A DNA stretch of 64,000 bases from Streptomyces sp. R28 (GTDB taxonomy: Bacteria > Actinomycetota > Actinomycetes > Streptomycetales > Streptomycetaceae). The notes under the pieces are model-generated. The model had not been told where the DNA came from. It worked only from the letters and a program-made list of their open reading frames with translations, and searched no databases. The stretch lies in contig NZ_CP163439.1 of assembly GCF_041052385.1 (NCBI RefSeq), positions 186,001 through 250,000 on the forward strand, written 5' to 3'. The translations under genes and the position numbers were made by a program. Below are positions 28,435 to 38,344 of this stretch, piece after piece. The stretch's first letter is position 1. Each line of letters begins with the position of its first letter.

Positions 28435-29235
28435 ATGACGACGAAGGCGAACCTGCCCGAGGTGGTGTCCCGCGAGGAGTGGCTTGCCGCGCGCAAGGAG
28501 TTGTTGGCCGGGGAGAAGGAGCTGACCCGGGCACGCGACCGGGTCAACGCCGAGCGGCGACGGCTGCCGATGGTCCGCATCGACAAGCCGTACGCCTTCG
28601 AAGGCCCCGACGGTCAGGTGAGCCTGCTCGACCTTTTCGAGGGTCGGCCCCAACTGGTCATGCACCACTTCATGTGGACCTACGACATCGACGCCGACGG
28701 CACCGAGCAGCCCCGCGACACCGGCTGTTCCAGCTGCTCGACCGCGGCCGACCAGATCCCGGCCACGCTGCGGCAGTTGCACGTACGCAACACGACGCTG
28801 GTCGCCGTGACACGGGCGCCGTACACGAAGCTCGCCGCGTTCCGCGAGCGGATGGGATGGACCTTCCCCTGGTACTCCTCGGCCGGCAGCGACTTCAACT
28901 ACGACTTCCACGCCACCGTCGACGACCGGGTCGCGCCGGTCCAGGTCAACCACCGCAGCGAGGCCGAGCTCGCCGAGGCGGGGCGGCCGTGGTCGGAGCG
29001 GATGCGGGGCGACTATCCGGGCATCAGCGCGTTCCTGCGTGCCGGGGACGAGGTCTTCCACACCTACTCGACGTTCGGCCGTGGCATCGAACAGTTCCAC
29101 TACGGCATCCCCTACCTCGACCTCACCGCACTCGGCCGCCAGGAGCCGTGGGAGGAGCCCAAGGGACGCGCGACCTCACTCGGCCTGCATGTCGGCGGCC
29201 CCGCGCTGCGCCTCCCCGACGAATACGGCGTCTGA
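28435..29235 (+). CDS. DUF899 thioredoxin-like family protein
   Basis: A 266-residue DUF899 protein: LPEVVSREEWLAARKELL, then YAFEGPDGQVSLLDLFEGR, MHHFMWTYD, GCSSCSTAAD (thioredoxin-like Cys pair C-S-S-C), TFPWYSSAGSDFNYDFH and HTYSTFGRGIEQF. The family has a thioredoxin-like fold but unproven biochemistry. The ATG at 28435 has GGAG eight bases upstream. It converges on the FAD monooxygenase 59 bp away. Confidence 0.9.
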   Translation: MTTKANLPEVVSREEWLAARKELLAGEKELTRARDRVNAERRRLPMVRIDKPYAFEGPDGQVSLLDLFEGRPQLVMHHFMWTYDIDADGTEQPRDTGCSSCSTAADQIPATLRQLHVRNTTLVAVTRAPYTKLAAFRERMGWTFPWYSSAGSDFNYDFHATVDDRVAPVQVNHRSEAELAEAGRPWSERMRGDYPGISAFLRAGDEVFHTYSTFGRGIEQFHYGIPYLDLTALGRQEPWEEPKGRATSLGLHVGGPALRLPDEYGV

Positions 29236-29294
29236 CGATGCGGCGGCGAGCGTCCTCTGCGGCGCCCCCATCCCGGTGGTGCGCGACCGCGCGC

Positions 29295-30821
<1,527 letters not shown>

Positions 30822-30947
30822 TTACGTCGACAGCAGCGCCCGCACTTCGCGAATCCCCGATTTGCGCAGGTCCCGGCTTCGACCGCCGATTCTGCGGCAC
30901 GACCCGGGCCTTGCCGCAAGCCCCCCAGTGCGCTATAAGTTGAGAGT

Positions 30948-30982
30948 GGCAAGGAGTGCGAAACCTCCTTGCCTTTGTTTTT
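30948..30982. terminator. Intrinsic terminator downstream of the MFS gene
   Basis: Perfect 9-bp stem GGCAAGGAG (30948-30956) and CTCCTTGCC (30965-30973) with an 8-nt loop. The T-tract TTTGTTTTT lies on the plus-strand side, so it is textbook Rho-independent for plus-strand transcription. Both flanking genes are minus strand; here it lies 40-65 bp after the MFS stop and can act as a hairpin terminator for it. Confidence 0.65.
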
Positions 30983-31012
30983 GTCGGCCCCGCTCGCCCT
31001 CAGGCGACGCGC

Positions 31013-32203
31013 TCATGCCCTCGCCGGTACCGGCCGCCGTACCAGATAGACGGCTGCGGTCGAGACGAGGACGGCCATGCAGGCGATGAACACGAGTCCC
31101 GCGCCCTCCAGACCGATCGGGCCCGTCAGTACCCCCACGCCGATGACCGGGACCGAGATGCCCGCGTACGCCACCACGAACAGCGTCGAGATGACCGCTG
31201 CGCGCCGGTCTGCCGGAGATGCCTCGGCCACCGTGGCCAGCGCCCCACGAAACGCCAGCCCCTGCCCGCCCCCACCGACGAGCGCACTCGCCACCACCAG
31301 TGCCATCAGGTCCCACCGCAGCGCCCCCGCGAGCAGCGCGAGCCCGGCGAGGAGTGCGGCGCAGCCCAGCGGCAGCGATCGCCCCACCCCGACCCGGCCG
31401 ACGGCGAGTTGCCCGGCGGTCGAGGCGAAGAAGGCCAGCGCCACGACGAGCCCGCTCACGGCGTGGTTGTCCACGTCGAGGGACTCCGCGAGGAACGCCG
31501 GGCTGACCGACGTGAACACCCCGAACAGCGCGAACCCCACGAACGAGGCGATCGCCGCGGGCCCGAACACCGCCCGCACCTGCGCGGGCAGTCCGGGCCG
31601 CTGCGGCCGTACGGTGCTCAGCGGCGACCGCTCCCGTACCGTCTCCGGAAGTCGCAGCAGGACGGCGGCCGAGCCGGTCACCAGTGCGAGGTGCACGACG
31701 AACGGCAGGTACAGCGGCCAGACGGCGTACTGGGCGAGCACCCCGGCCAGCAACGGACCGCAGCCCAGTCCCCCCATGTTGGCCGCCGTGGCCACGAAGG
31801 TGGCCCTCGATGCGCCGCCATGAGGCGCCAACTCCATCACGTAAGCCGTGGCGGCGCCGGTGAACAGACCCGCGGACAGCCCCGACAGCAACCGCCCCGC
31901 GTAGAGCCAGCCCAGCCCGGTCGCGCACAGAAAGCAGACGGCACTCGCGGCCGCGAACCCCAGACCGCACAGCAGGACCGCACGCCTTCCCACCGCGTCC
32001 GAGGCGTTGCCCACCAGCAGCAGCACGCCGATGACCCCGAAGGCGTACACGGCGTACACGACGGTCACCGTCAGCTCGGAGAACCCGAACTTCTCCTGGT
32101 AGAGGGGGTAGAGGGGGGTCGGCAGTGTGGTGCCGGCCATGCACACGGCGAACACCGCCCCGCTGAGCCAGCACTCGCGCCACCCTCGACGATCGCCGTC
32201 CAT
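31013..32203 (-). CDS. MFS transporter
   Basis: A 396-residue, 12-helix major facilitator. Recognisable features are PTPLYPLYQEKFGFSEL after helix 1, the loop GNASDAVGRRAVLLCGLG between helices 2 and 3, and repeated Gly/Ala-rich helices (ALVVASALVGGGGQGLAF). The pattern fits drug/proton antiporters of the DHA1 type. The ATG at 32203 puts the first helix near residue 14, as usual. It could export a product or toxin handled by the FAD monooxygenase downstream on the same strand. Substrate unknown. Confidence 0.88.
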   Translation of the reverse strand: MDGDRRGWRECWLSGAVFAVCMAGTTLPTPLYPLYQEKFGFSELTVTVVYAVYAFGVIGVLLLVGNASDAVGRRAVLLCGLGFAAASAVCFLCATGLGWLYAGRLLSGLSAGLFTGAATAYVMELAPHGGASRATFVATAANMGGLGCGPLLAGVLAQYAVWPLYLPFVVHLALVTGSAAVLLRLPETVRERSPLSTVRPQRPGLPAQVRAVFGPAAIASFVGFALFGVFTSVSPAFLAESLDVDNHAVSGLVVALAFFASTAGQLAVGRVGVGRSLPLGCAALLAGLALLAGALRWDLMALVVASALVGGGGQGLAFRGALATVAEASPADRRAAVISTLFVVAYAGISVPVIGVGVLTGPIGLEGAGLVFIACMAVLVSTAAVYLVRRPVPARA

Positions 32204-32567
32204 GCCGCCGACGGTAACCCCGCACACCGCCCCGACGCCGCCCGGCACGCCCCCGGTACCCTCGCAAAGGGGCAGGCCGGCGGCCTGTCCGGCCTCGGCA
32301 CAGACACGGTCCACGCGAGGGAGCGGGCCGTCGCCGGCTGAGTGCAGTCCTGGTCGACTGCACGCCCACCGGGGCACCTCCGGCACCGTCCAAGTCGCCC
32401 GCCGCCGTCCGGATGAGCGCCGCGATGAGCACCGACCGCGGGGATCGGGTGGCCGCCGTTCGGGGCGCGCTGCACTTCGCCCCGGCCAGGACGGTGGAGA
32501 CGGTGTTGGTGGCCGTACCTGCGCCGGTGCCGGTGCAAGAAGCTGTTCCTCGACGGCGCCTGGATGG
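32204..32567. other. Intergenic interval without a recognisable gene
   Basis: 364 bp between two same-strand MFS genes. Short frames exist on both strands but none has a good ribosome site, domain or convincing composition. I see nothing firm in it. Confidence 0.5.
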
Positions 32568-33818
32568 TTACCGGTGTGCCGGTGATCCGGCCAGGTGTGC
32601 GGCCACAGCCATCACGGTGACGGAAGCCAGGACAATACCGGCACCGACGTACAGCGGCGCCGTGTAGCCGAGACCCTCCGTGATGGCCACGCCCCCGAGC
32701 CAGGCGCCGAGGGCGTTGCCGAGGTTGGACGCGGACACGTTGGCGCCGGCGGGCAGCGCCGCTCCGTGGGCGTAGTCGGTGACGCGGGTGATCATGCCGG
32801 GCACGCCGGCGAAGCCGAAGAGACCCATCAGGAACACCAGAATCACCGACGCGACGGCGCTGTCGGCCAGCAGGCCGAACACGACCAGGGTGATGGTCAG
32901 TCCGAGCAGGGCCAGGACCAGGGCGCGGTCACGGTCGCGGTCGGCTGCTCGCCCGCCGATCAGGTTCCCGACGACCAGGCCGACGCCGTACACCATCAGC
33001 AACCAGGAGACGTCCGACGGCGAGAAACCGCCGACCTCGGTGAACGTGTAGGCGATGTAGCTGAACGCACCGAACATGCCGCCGTAGCTCAACGCCGTGG
33101 CCGTCAGCGTCAGCCAGACCTGCCAGGACCGGAACGCACGGAACTGGGCCCGCAGGCCGATGGGCGGTGCGGGACGTGAGCTGCTCGTCGCCGCTGTCGG
33201 CGGCTGTGCTCGGCCGGGGACGAGGGCGGCGATTGCTGCCAGCGCCAGTACGCCGATCGCGGTGACCGCCCAGAAGGCCGCCCGCCAGCCCCAACGCTCA
33301 CCCACCCACGCGCCGAACGGCACGCCCAGCACGTTCGCGACCGTCAGGCCGGCGAACATGACGGCCACCGCGCGGGACTTCTTCTCCGGCGCGACCAGAC
33401 TGCGGGCGACCAGCGAGCCGATGCCGAAGAACGAGCCGTGGCACAACGCCGCGACGATCCGGCCGAGCAGCATGACCTGATAGCTCGGTGCGACGGCCGA
33501 CAGCAGGTTGCCGATGACGAACAGCGCCACCAGGCCGACCAGGACGGGCTTGCGGGGCAGTCGTGCCGTCGCCGCGGTCAGCGCGACGGCGCCGATCGCG
33601 ACACTCAGCGCGTACCCGGAGATCAGCCGGCCCGCTGCCGCCTCGGACACGGCGAAACTGGACGCCACCTGCGGCAACAGCCCGGCGATCAGGAACTCGG
33701 TCAGCCCGATGCCGAACCCGCCCAGTGCCAGCGCGATCAGTCCGACGGGTATGCGTCGCCGTTCGGTTGTGCGCCCGGGTAGGAGGGAGTCCGTCGCCCC
33801 GAGCCCAGATTTGCTCAT
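32568..33818 (-). CDS. MFS transporter, DHA1 (AraJ/arabinose-efflux-like)
   Basis: A 416-residue permease with 12 predicted helices: GLIALALGGFGIGLTEFLIA (helix 1), AAGRLISGYALSVAIGAV, LLGRIVAALCHGSFFGIGS, and in the second half LTLTATALSYGGMFGAFSY and DVSWLLMVYGVGLVVGNL. This matches DHA1 exporters related to AraJ/YdhP. The ATG at 33818 is preceded by GGTGGAG, a strong ribosome site; upstream in-frame starts are less likely. Typical substrates are drugs or sugars. It stands between another MFS gene and an arginase-family gene on the same strand. Confidence 0.88.
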   Translation of the reverse strand: MSKSGLGATDSLLPGRTTERRRIPVGLIALALGGFGIGLTEFLIAGLLPQVASSFAVSEAAAGRLISGYALSVAIGAVALTAATARLPRKPVLVGLVALFVIGNLLSAVAPSYQVMLLGRIVAALCHGSFFGIGSLVARSLVAPEKKSRAVAVMFAGLTVANVLGVPFGAWVGERWGWRAAFWAVTAIGVLALAAIAALVPGRAQPPTAATSSSRPAPPIGLRAQFRAFRSWQVWLTLTATALSYGGMFGAFSYIAYTFTEVGGFSPSDVSWLLMVYGVGLVVGNLIGGRAADRDRDRALVLALLGLTITLVVFGLLADSAVASVILVFLMGLFGFAGVPGMITRVTDYAHGAALPAGANVSASNLGNALGAWLGGVAITEGLGYTAPLYVGAGIVLASVTVMAVAAHLAGSPAHR

Positions 33819-33899
33819 GGCTCCACCCTCAACCGCGGTGGCGGATCCGCCCATGGACAAAGATCGACGATGCTTGGACGAACGTGCGGGCAGGGTGTG

Positions 33900-34805
33900 T
33901 CAGTCACGCAGGTGATCGGTCCTTGCCGCCAACCCCCGGCGCAGGCACTCGGCGAGACGAGCGGCGATGGCGCCGTCCGGGTCGAGGCGCGGGTTGAAGA
34001 TCGTGACGTCTAGCCCTACGGCTCCCGTGTCGCTCAGCGCCGTATGCAGTACGTCCTCCAGGTCCTCCCAGGTCAGCCCGCCCGGCTGGCGGTAGTCGAC
34101 GGCCGGCATGAGCGCGTCGTCCAGGATGTCGACGTCGAGGTGGACCCAGAACCCGGCGCGGGTGCCGGTGCTGTCGGTGAGCCGGTCGATCGCCTGGCGC
34201 GCTGCCGTCCTGGCACCGGTCGCGCGCACGCCGTCGAGGTCGATCGCATGCAGGTGGGGTGGGAGCGGCTGCATCCCCGCCTCGGCCGACTCGGCTGCGT
34301 CGCGGAAGCCGAAGGCGACGACGTCCTCGTCCCGCAGCAGTGGTCCGCGGCCTTCGAGGTCGGTGAGCAGCCGGGGGCCGCGGCTCGTGGCCAGAGCGAG
34401 TTCCATCGAGGCCGCCTCACCCGTGGGCTCCGCCGAGGGCTGGTAGAAGTCGGTGTGGCCGTCGAGGAACAGCAGTCCATGGCGTCCACGGCGGCGCAGG
34501 GCGAGCAGGTTGCCGAGCAGGATGCTGCAGTCTCCGCCGAGGACGACGGGAAAACGCCCGGCGTCGAGTGCGCCGCCGACCGCGTCGGCCAGCCGGACGG
34601 AGTACTCCGCGATGCCGTGGGGGTTGAGGATCCCGGTGCCGGCGTCCCGCGTCGGCTCGTACGCCGATGGTTCGACCCGGCCCACCCGTACCGCATCGAG
34701 ACCGACCAGCAGACCGGCGTCGAACAGGGCCTCCGGCAGGTCCTGGACCCCTGACGGCCGCAGCCCCAGCACGGACGGTGCCTCGATGATCGCCGGTTTC
34801 CGCAT
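33900..34805 (-). CDS. Arginase-family (ureohydrolase-like) protein with GGDCS metal motif
   Basis: A 301-residue ureohydrolase-fold protein. Metal-site motifs are VVLGGDCSILLGNLLALRRR, LFLDGHTDFY and HLDVDILDD. In arginase and agmatinase the first motif is GGDHS and supplies a His ligand; here it is Cys, so metal binding or substrate may differ. Several actinobacterial arginase-like proteins of unknown function share GGDCS, from memory. Start ATG 34805. Not adjacent to arginine or polyamine genes. Function therefore assigned only to family level. Confidence 0.85.
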   Translation of the reverse strand: MRKPAIIEAPSVLGLRPSGVQDLPEALFDAGLLVGLDAVRVGRVEPSAYEPTRDAGTGILNPHGIAEYSVRLADAVGGALDAGRFPVVLGGDCSILLGNLLALRRRGRHGLLFLDGHTDFYQPSAEPTGEAASMELALATSRGPRLLTDLEGRGPLLRDEDVVAFGFRDAAESAEAGMQPLPPHLHAIDLDGVRATGARTAARQAIDRLTDSTGTRAGFWVHLDVDILDDALMPAVDYRQPGGLTWEDLEDVLHTALSDTGAVGLDVTIFNPRLDPDGAIAARLAECLRRGLAARTDHLRD

Positions 34806-34964
34806 GTCCGGACCCTTCGGCTACTGGAGCGCGCCCTCACCCCATCTTCCTGTGACGGGGGGACTTACGCCATGTCCGGTTCGCGGGGGGCGCCGGTCGC
34901 CCTGCCTCCTGCTCAGGCCCTTACTGTGGGCGCAGCGATCATTGCCCTGGCCACGAGGAACGCC

Positions 34965-36035
34965 ATGTCTGACAGCACTGCCCGGGCCCACTCTCCGGGA
35001 ACCAGCCGCAGCACCTCGGCCACCATCCCGCCCAACATCCTGCGCTCCCTCGCCGGTGTCGTCGCCGATGGGTACGGTGTCGACCTCCAGCCCGAGCTGA
35101 CCGGGGTGGGCCTGCACGAGGCGGTCATGAGCTCGGCGGCACTGCGGGTCTCGTACCGGCAGGGCAGTGCCGTCATCCGCCGGGCAGTGGAACTCACCGG
35201 GGACGCGCACCTCGGCCTGCGGGTGGGCGCCGCGCAGCATCTGACCGCGTGGGGGCTGCTCGGCTTCGCCCTGATGGCCGCCGCCACCCTGCGGGACGCC
35301 ATCGAGACGGGCGTGCGGTTCCAGAACCTGTCGGGTGCCATGGTGGGTTGGCGGGCCGGTGCGCAGGACGCCGGGTATGTGCTGCGTGCCGAACTGCCCG
35401 ATCCCGCGCTCGATCCTGCCGTGGGGGTGTTCCTCGCCGAGGAGGCGTTCGGCAGCGTCGTGACGTTGACCCGGCTGAGCAGCGGTGCCGAATTCGCCCC
35501 GCAGAGCGTCGAGTTCACCTTCCCCGCGCCTCGCGACACACGTCCGTTCACCGAGCTGTTCCGCTGCCCGGTGCGGTTCGCTGCCGACGAGAACCGCCTC
35601 GTGTTCCCCGCCGCCTGGGCCCGGCGGCCGATGCCGGGGCGCGACCCGGTCACCTACGCGGCCGTCCTGGAACTGCTGGAGGGGCAGATGGTGTCCCGTC
35701 GCGACCAGCAGGACCTGCTGGAGGTGCTGGAGATCTCGATCGCGCAGAGCCTCCCGAACGTGCCCTCGTTCGTCGAGCAGGCCCGCCGGCACGCCTCCAG
35801 CGAGCGCACGCTGCGCCGTCGGCTGGCCGAGTGCGGCACGACGTACGAGGCGGTCGTCGACGGAGTGCGCCGCGAGCGGGTCGAACAGCTGCTGCGGCGA
35901 CCGGAGTTGACGATGCGTGACATCGCCCGGCAGGCCGGTTTCTCCGACGTGCGGGCACTCAGGCGGGCGGTGCACCGCTGGCACGGCGTGGCGCCCCTCC
36001 AGCTCCGCGCGCGGGAGGAGCGCCTCGACGGTTGA
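34965..36035 (+). CDS. AraC-family regulator with arabinose-binding-type N-domain (VirS-like)
   Basis: A 356-residue AraC regulator. The N-terminal 200 residues fit the Arabinose_bd-type sensor (PPNILRSLAGVVADGYGVD, DAHLGLRVGAAQHLTAWGLL). The C-terminal double HTH is at about 255-350 (RHASSERTLRRRLAECGTTY, LTMRDIARQAGFSDVRALRR). The ATG at 34965 has GAGGAA six bases upstream and is preferred over 34872. It converges, 6 bp apart, on the ALDH-SDR-FMO operon. This pairing resembles the mycobacterial virS/mymA locus, so it is the likely regulator of that operon, sensing a fatty or ketone-type ligand. Confidence 0.9.
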   Translation: MSDSTARAHSPGTSRSTSATIPPNILRSLAGVVADGYGVDLQPELTGVGLHEAVMSSAALRVSYRQGSAVIRRAVELTGDAHLGLRVGAAQHLTAWGLLGFALMAAATLRDAIETGVRFQNLSGAMVGWRAGAQDAGYVLRAELPDPALDPAVGVFLAEEAFGSVVTLTRLSSGAEFAPQSVEFTFPAPRDTRPFTELFRCPVRFAADENRLVFPAAWARRPMPGRDPVTYAAVLELLEGQMVSRRDQQDLLEVLEISIAQSLPNVPSFVEQARRHASSERTLRRRLAECGTTYEAVVDGVRRERVEQLLRRPELTMRDIARQAGFSDVRALRRAVHRWHGVAPLQLRAREERLDG

Positions 36036-36041
36036 GCCTCG

Positions 36042-37472
36042 TCAGCGGGTGCGGATCCAGACCGTCTTCTCCCTGGTCCACTGCTGGAAGGCGTCGGTGG
36101 ACTTCTCCGCCCCGCCGAACCCGGACTGCTTCCAGCCGCCGAACGGGGTGGTGATGTCGCCCTCGCTGTAGGCGTTGACCGACACCACACCCGCCTCGAT
36201 CCCCCGCGCCATCCGCAAGGCGGTATCGAGGTCACGGGTCCAGACGGAGGCGGCGAGGCCGTATTCGGTGGCGTTGGCCAGTCGTATCGCCTCGTGCTCG
36301 GTGGTGAAGGTCTGGACGGTGACGACCGGGCCGAACAGTTCCCGTGTCACGGCGGCGCTGTCCGCGGGGGCTGCGGTGACGACGGTGGGCGGGTAGTAGG
36401 CGCCCTGCGGGTGCAGGTCCGCGGGCAGGCCACCGGTGTGGATGCGCGCGCCGGCGGATCGGGCCGATTCGACTGCCGACGCCACCCGGTTCCTGGCCGT
36501 GTGGTCGATCAGCGGGCCGATCCGCGTCTCCGGCTGGGCCGGGTCGCCGATGACGAGCGCCTCGGCCGCCCGGGTGAAGCGGTCGACGACCTCGTCGGCG
36601 ATGTCCCGGTGGACCAGGACGCGGGAGCCTGCCGTGCAGTTCTGGCCCATGGTCAGGAACGCGGCCTCGATCATGTTCTCGATCAGCTCGTCGCCGTAGT
36701 CGAGCGCGTCCGGCAGCAGGACCTGGGGACTCTTGCCTCCCATCTCCAGGGACACCCGCTTGAAGTTGGTCTCGGCGGTGGCGGCCAGGATCCGGCGTCC
36801 TGTGGCGGTGGAGCCGGTGAAGGACAGGGCGCGCACCAGTGGGTCCCGGGCGAGGGCCTGACCGGTGACGGAGCCGTGGCCGGGAAGCACCGTGAGCACA
36901 CCGTCCGGGAGGCCGGCCTCGGCTGCCAGGACGGCCAGGTGGAAGGTGGAGCGCGGCGTCGCCTCGGCCGGCTTGAGGAGCAGGCTATTGCCCGCCGCGA
37001 GTGCGGGTCCGACCTTCCAGGCGGCCATGGCCAGCGGGTAGTTCCAGGGCAGGATCGCCGCGGCCACCCCGACCGGCTCGCGGCTCACCAGCCCCAGACT
37101 CTCGCCGCCGGTGGGGGCGATGCGGCCGAAGACCTTGTCGGCCGCCTCCGCGAACCAGCGGATCGACTCGATCGCCCCGGGCACGTCGCCCGTACGGCAC
37201 TCCGTGATCGGCTTTCCCGCGTCCTCGCTGTCCAGCCGGGCCAGGATCTCGGCGTCGCGCTCCATCAGCTCGGCCAGGCGCAGCAGCACCGCGGCGCGTT
37301 CGCGCGGCGAGCGCCCGGACCAGATACCGGTCTCGAAGATCCGCAGTGCCCGCTCGGCCGCCACCGCGACCCCGTCCGCGCCGACGGCGGGCACGGTGGT
37401 GATCAGCTCGCCGGTCGCCGGGTTGACGACGGGGAGCGTCTCCCCGGCGCGGCCCGTCCTCGCCCCGCTCAT
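36042..37472 (-). CDS. NAD(P)-dependent aldehyde dehydrogenase
   Basis: A 476-residue ALDH with complete catalytic apparatus: ILPWNYPLAMAAWKVGPALA (cofactor loop, Asn), SFTGSTATGRRIL (GxGxxxG-like), LEMGGKSPQVLL (general-base Glu) and MGQNCTAGSR (catalytic Cys), ending GGWKQSGFG. It oxidises an aldehyde to the acid. Its ATG overlaps the upstream SDR stop (ATGA), so it is the last gene of an FMO-SDR-ALDH operon, which would run ketone or alcohol, then aldehyde, then acid. Substrate unknown; betaine- or aromatic-aldehyde activity also possible. Confidence 0.92.
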   Translation of the reverse strand: MSGARTGRAGETLPVVNPATGELITTVPAVGADGVAVAAERALRIFETGIWSGRSPRERAAVLLRLAELMERDAEILARLDSEDAGKPITECRTGDVPGAIESIRWFAEAADKVFGRIAPTGGESLGLVSREPVGVAAAILPWNYPLAMAAWKVGPALAAGNSLLLKPAEATPRSTFHLAVLAAEAGLPDGVLTVLPGHGSVTGQALARDPLVRALSFTGSTATGRRILAATAETNFKRVSLEMGGKSPQVLLPDALDYGDELIENMIEAAFLTMGQNCTAGSRVLVHRDIADEVVDRFTRAAEALVIGDPAQPETRIGPLIDHTARNRVASAVESARSAGARIHTGGLPADLHPQGAYYPPTVVTAAPADSAAVTRELFGPVVTVQTFTTEHEAIRLANATEYGLAASVWTRDLDTALRMARGIEAGVVSVNAYSEGDITTPFGGWKQSGFGGAEKSTDAFQQWTREKTVWIRTR

Positions 37473-38344
37473 GCCTCCTCCACCAGTTCCCAGCGGCCGC
37501 CGATCCGACGGGCCAGCCCTCTGCGGCGCAGGTCCTCCAAATAGCGGGCCATGCCGCGCTCGCCACGCTTGCGGAACAGGGGGAAGAGCTTCGGCAGCAG
37601 GTTCGGCGCGAGCATGGCGCATCGCACCAGACGGGACTCGCCGGGCCGGACGTACGCCTCCAGCCGCGGCTTGTCCAGCATGCTCACGACCGCCCTGACG
37701 ACGTCCGCAGGCTGTTGCGGCCGCTCCTGGAACTGCATGGAGTTCCCGCCGTCCACGGCCTCCTGGCGGAGCATCCGGGTGTCGGTCGCCGACGGCAGCA
37801 CCGAACCGGCCTTGATCCCCTTGCCCCGCAGGTCCAGCCCGATGGCGAGCATCGCGCCGCGCAGCCCGAACTTCGACGCGGTGTAGATCGGGGTCTCACC
37901 CAGCGGGAAGATCCCGCCGAGGGAGACCGTGGTGATCACGCGCGGGTCGGCGGAGGCTCGCAGCAGCGGGATGGCGATCCGTGTCGTGACCAGCGGGGAG
38001 AGCAGGTTGAGGTCGATCTCCCGCTCGATGCTCTCGACGCTGCGCTCGTCGAAGCGTTCGGCGCTGGTCATGCCCACGTTGTTGACCAGGACGTCGACAC
38101 GGCCGTGGGTGGCGGCCACGCTGTCCACCATCCGTTTCACCGCGGCACGGTCGAGCAGGTCGCAGCCCAGCCCGACATGGCCGCTGCCGGGCAGGTCGGC
38201 CGCCGTCCGCCCGGCCCGCGCCTCGTGGATGTCGGCCACGACGAGGCGGGCCCCGCCGGAGGCGAAGCGGTGGCACAGCGCGCTGCCGATGCCACCCGCG
38301 CCGCCGGTCACCACGATGACCTTGTCTCGGAAGTCGTACGTCAT
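37469..38344 (-). CDS. Short-chain dehydrogenase/reductase (SadH-like)
   Basis: A 291-residue classical SDR. The NAD(P) site is VIVVTGGAGGIGSALCHRFA, then NNVG (in VDVLVNNVGMTSA), the Ser of TTVSLGGIFPLGE, and the catalytic YTASK. The extended C-terminus (PNLLPKLFPLFRKRG) is seen in membrane-associated SDRs such as mycobacterial SadH. It overlaps both neighbours by 4 bp, so it is tightly co-translated with the FMO and ALDH. Probable role: oxidise an alcohol or reduce a carbonyl made by the FMO step. Confidence 0.9.
   Translation of the reverse strand: MTYDFRDKVIVVTGGAGGIGSALCHRFASGGARLVVADIHEARAGRTAADLPGSGHVGLGCDLLDRAAVKRMVDSVAATHGRVDVLVNNVGMTSAERFDERSVESIEREIDLNLLSPLVTTRIAIPLLRASADPRVITTVSLGGIFPLGETPIYTASKFGLRGAMLAIGLDLRGKGIKAGSVLPSATDTRMLRQEAVDGGNSMQFQERPQQPADVVRAVVSMLDKPRLEAYVRPGESRLVRCAMLAPNLLPKLFPLFRKRGERGMARYLEDLRRRGLARRIGGRWELVEEA

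Noticed and set aside
32204..32567. Possible short gene between the two MFS genes
   Set aside because: Several frames were inspected on both strands; none shows a recognisable motif or credible start.
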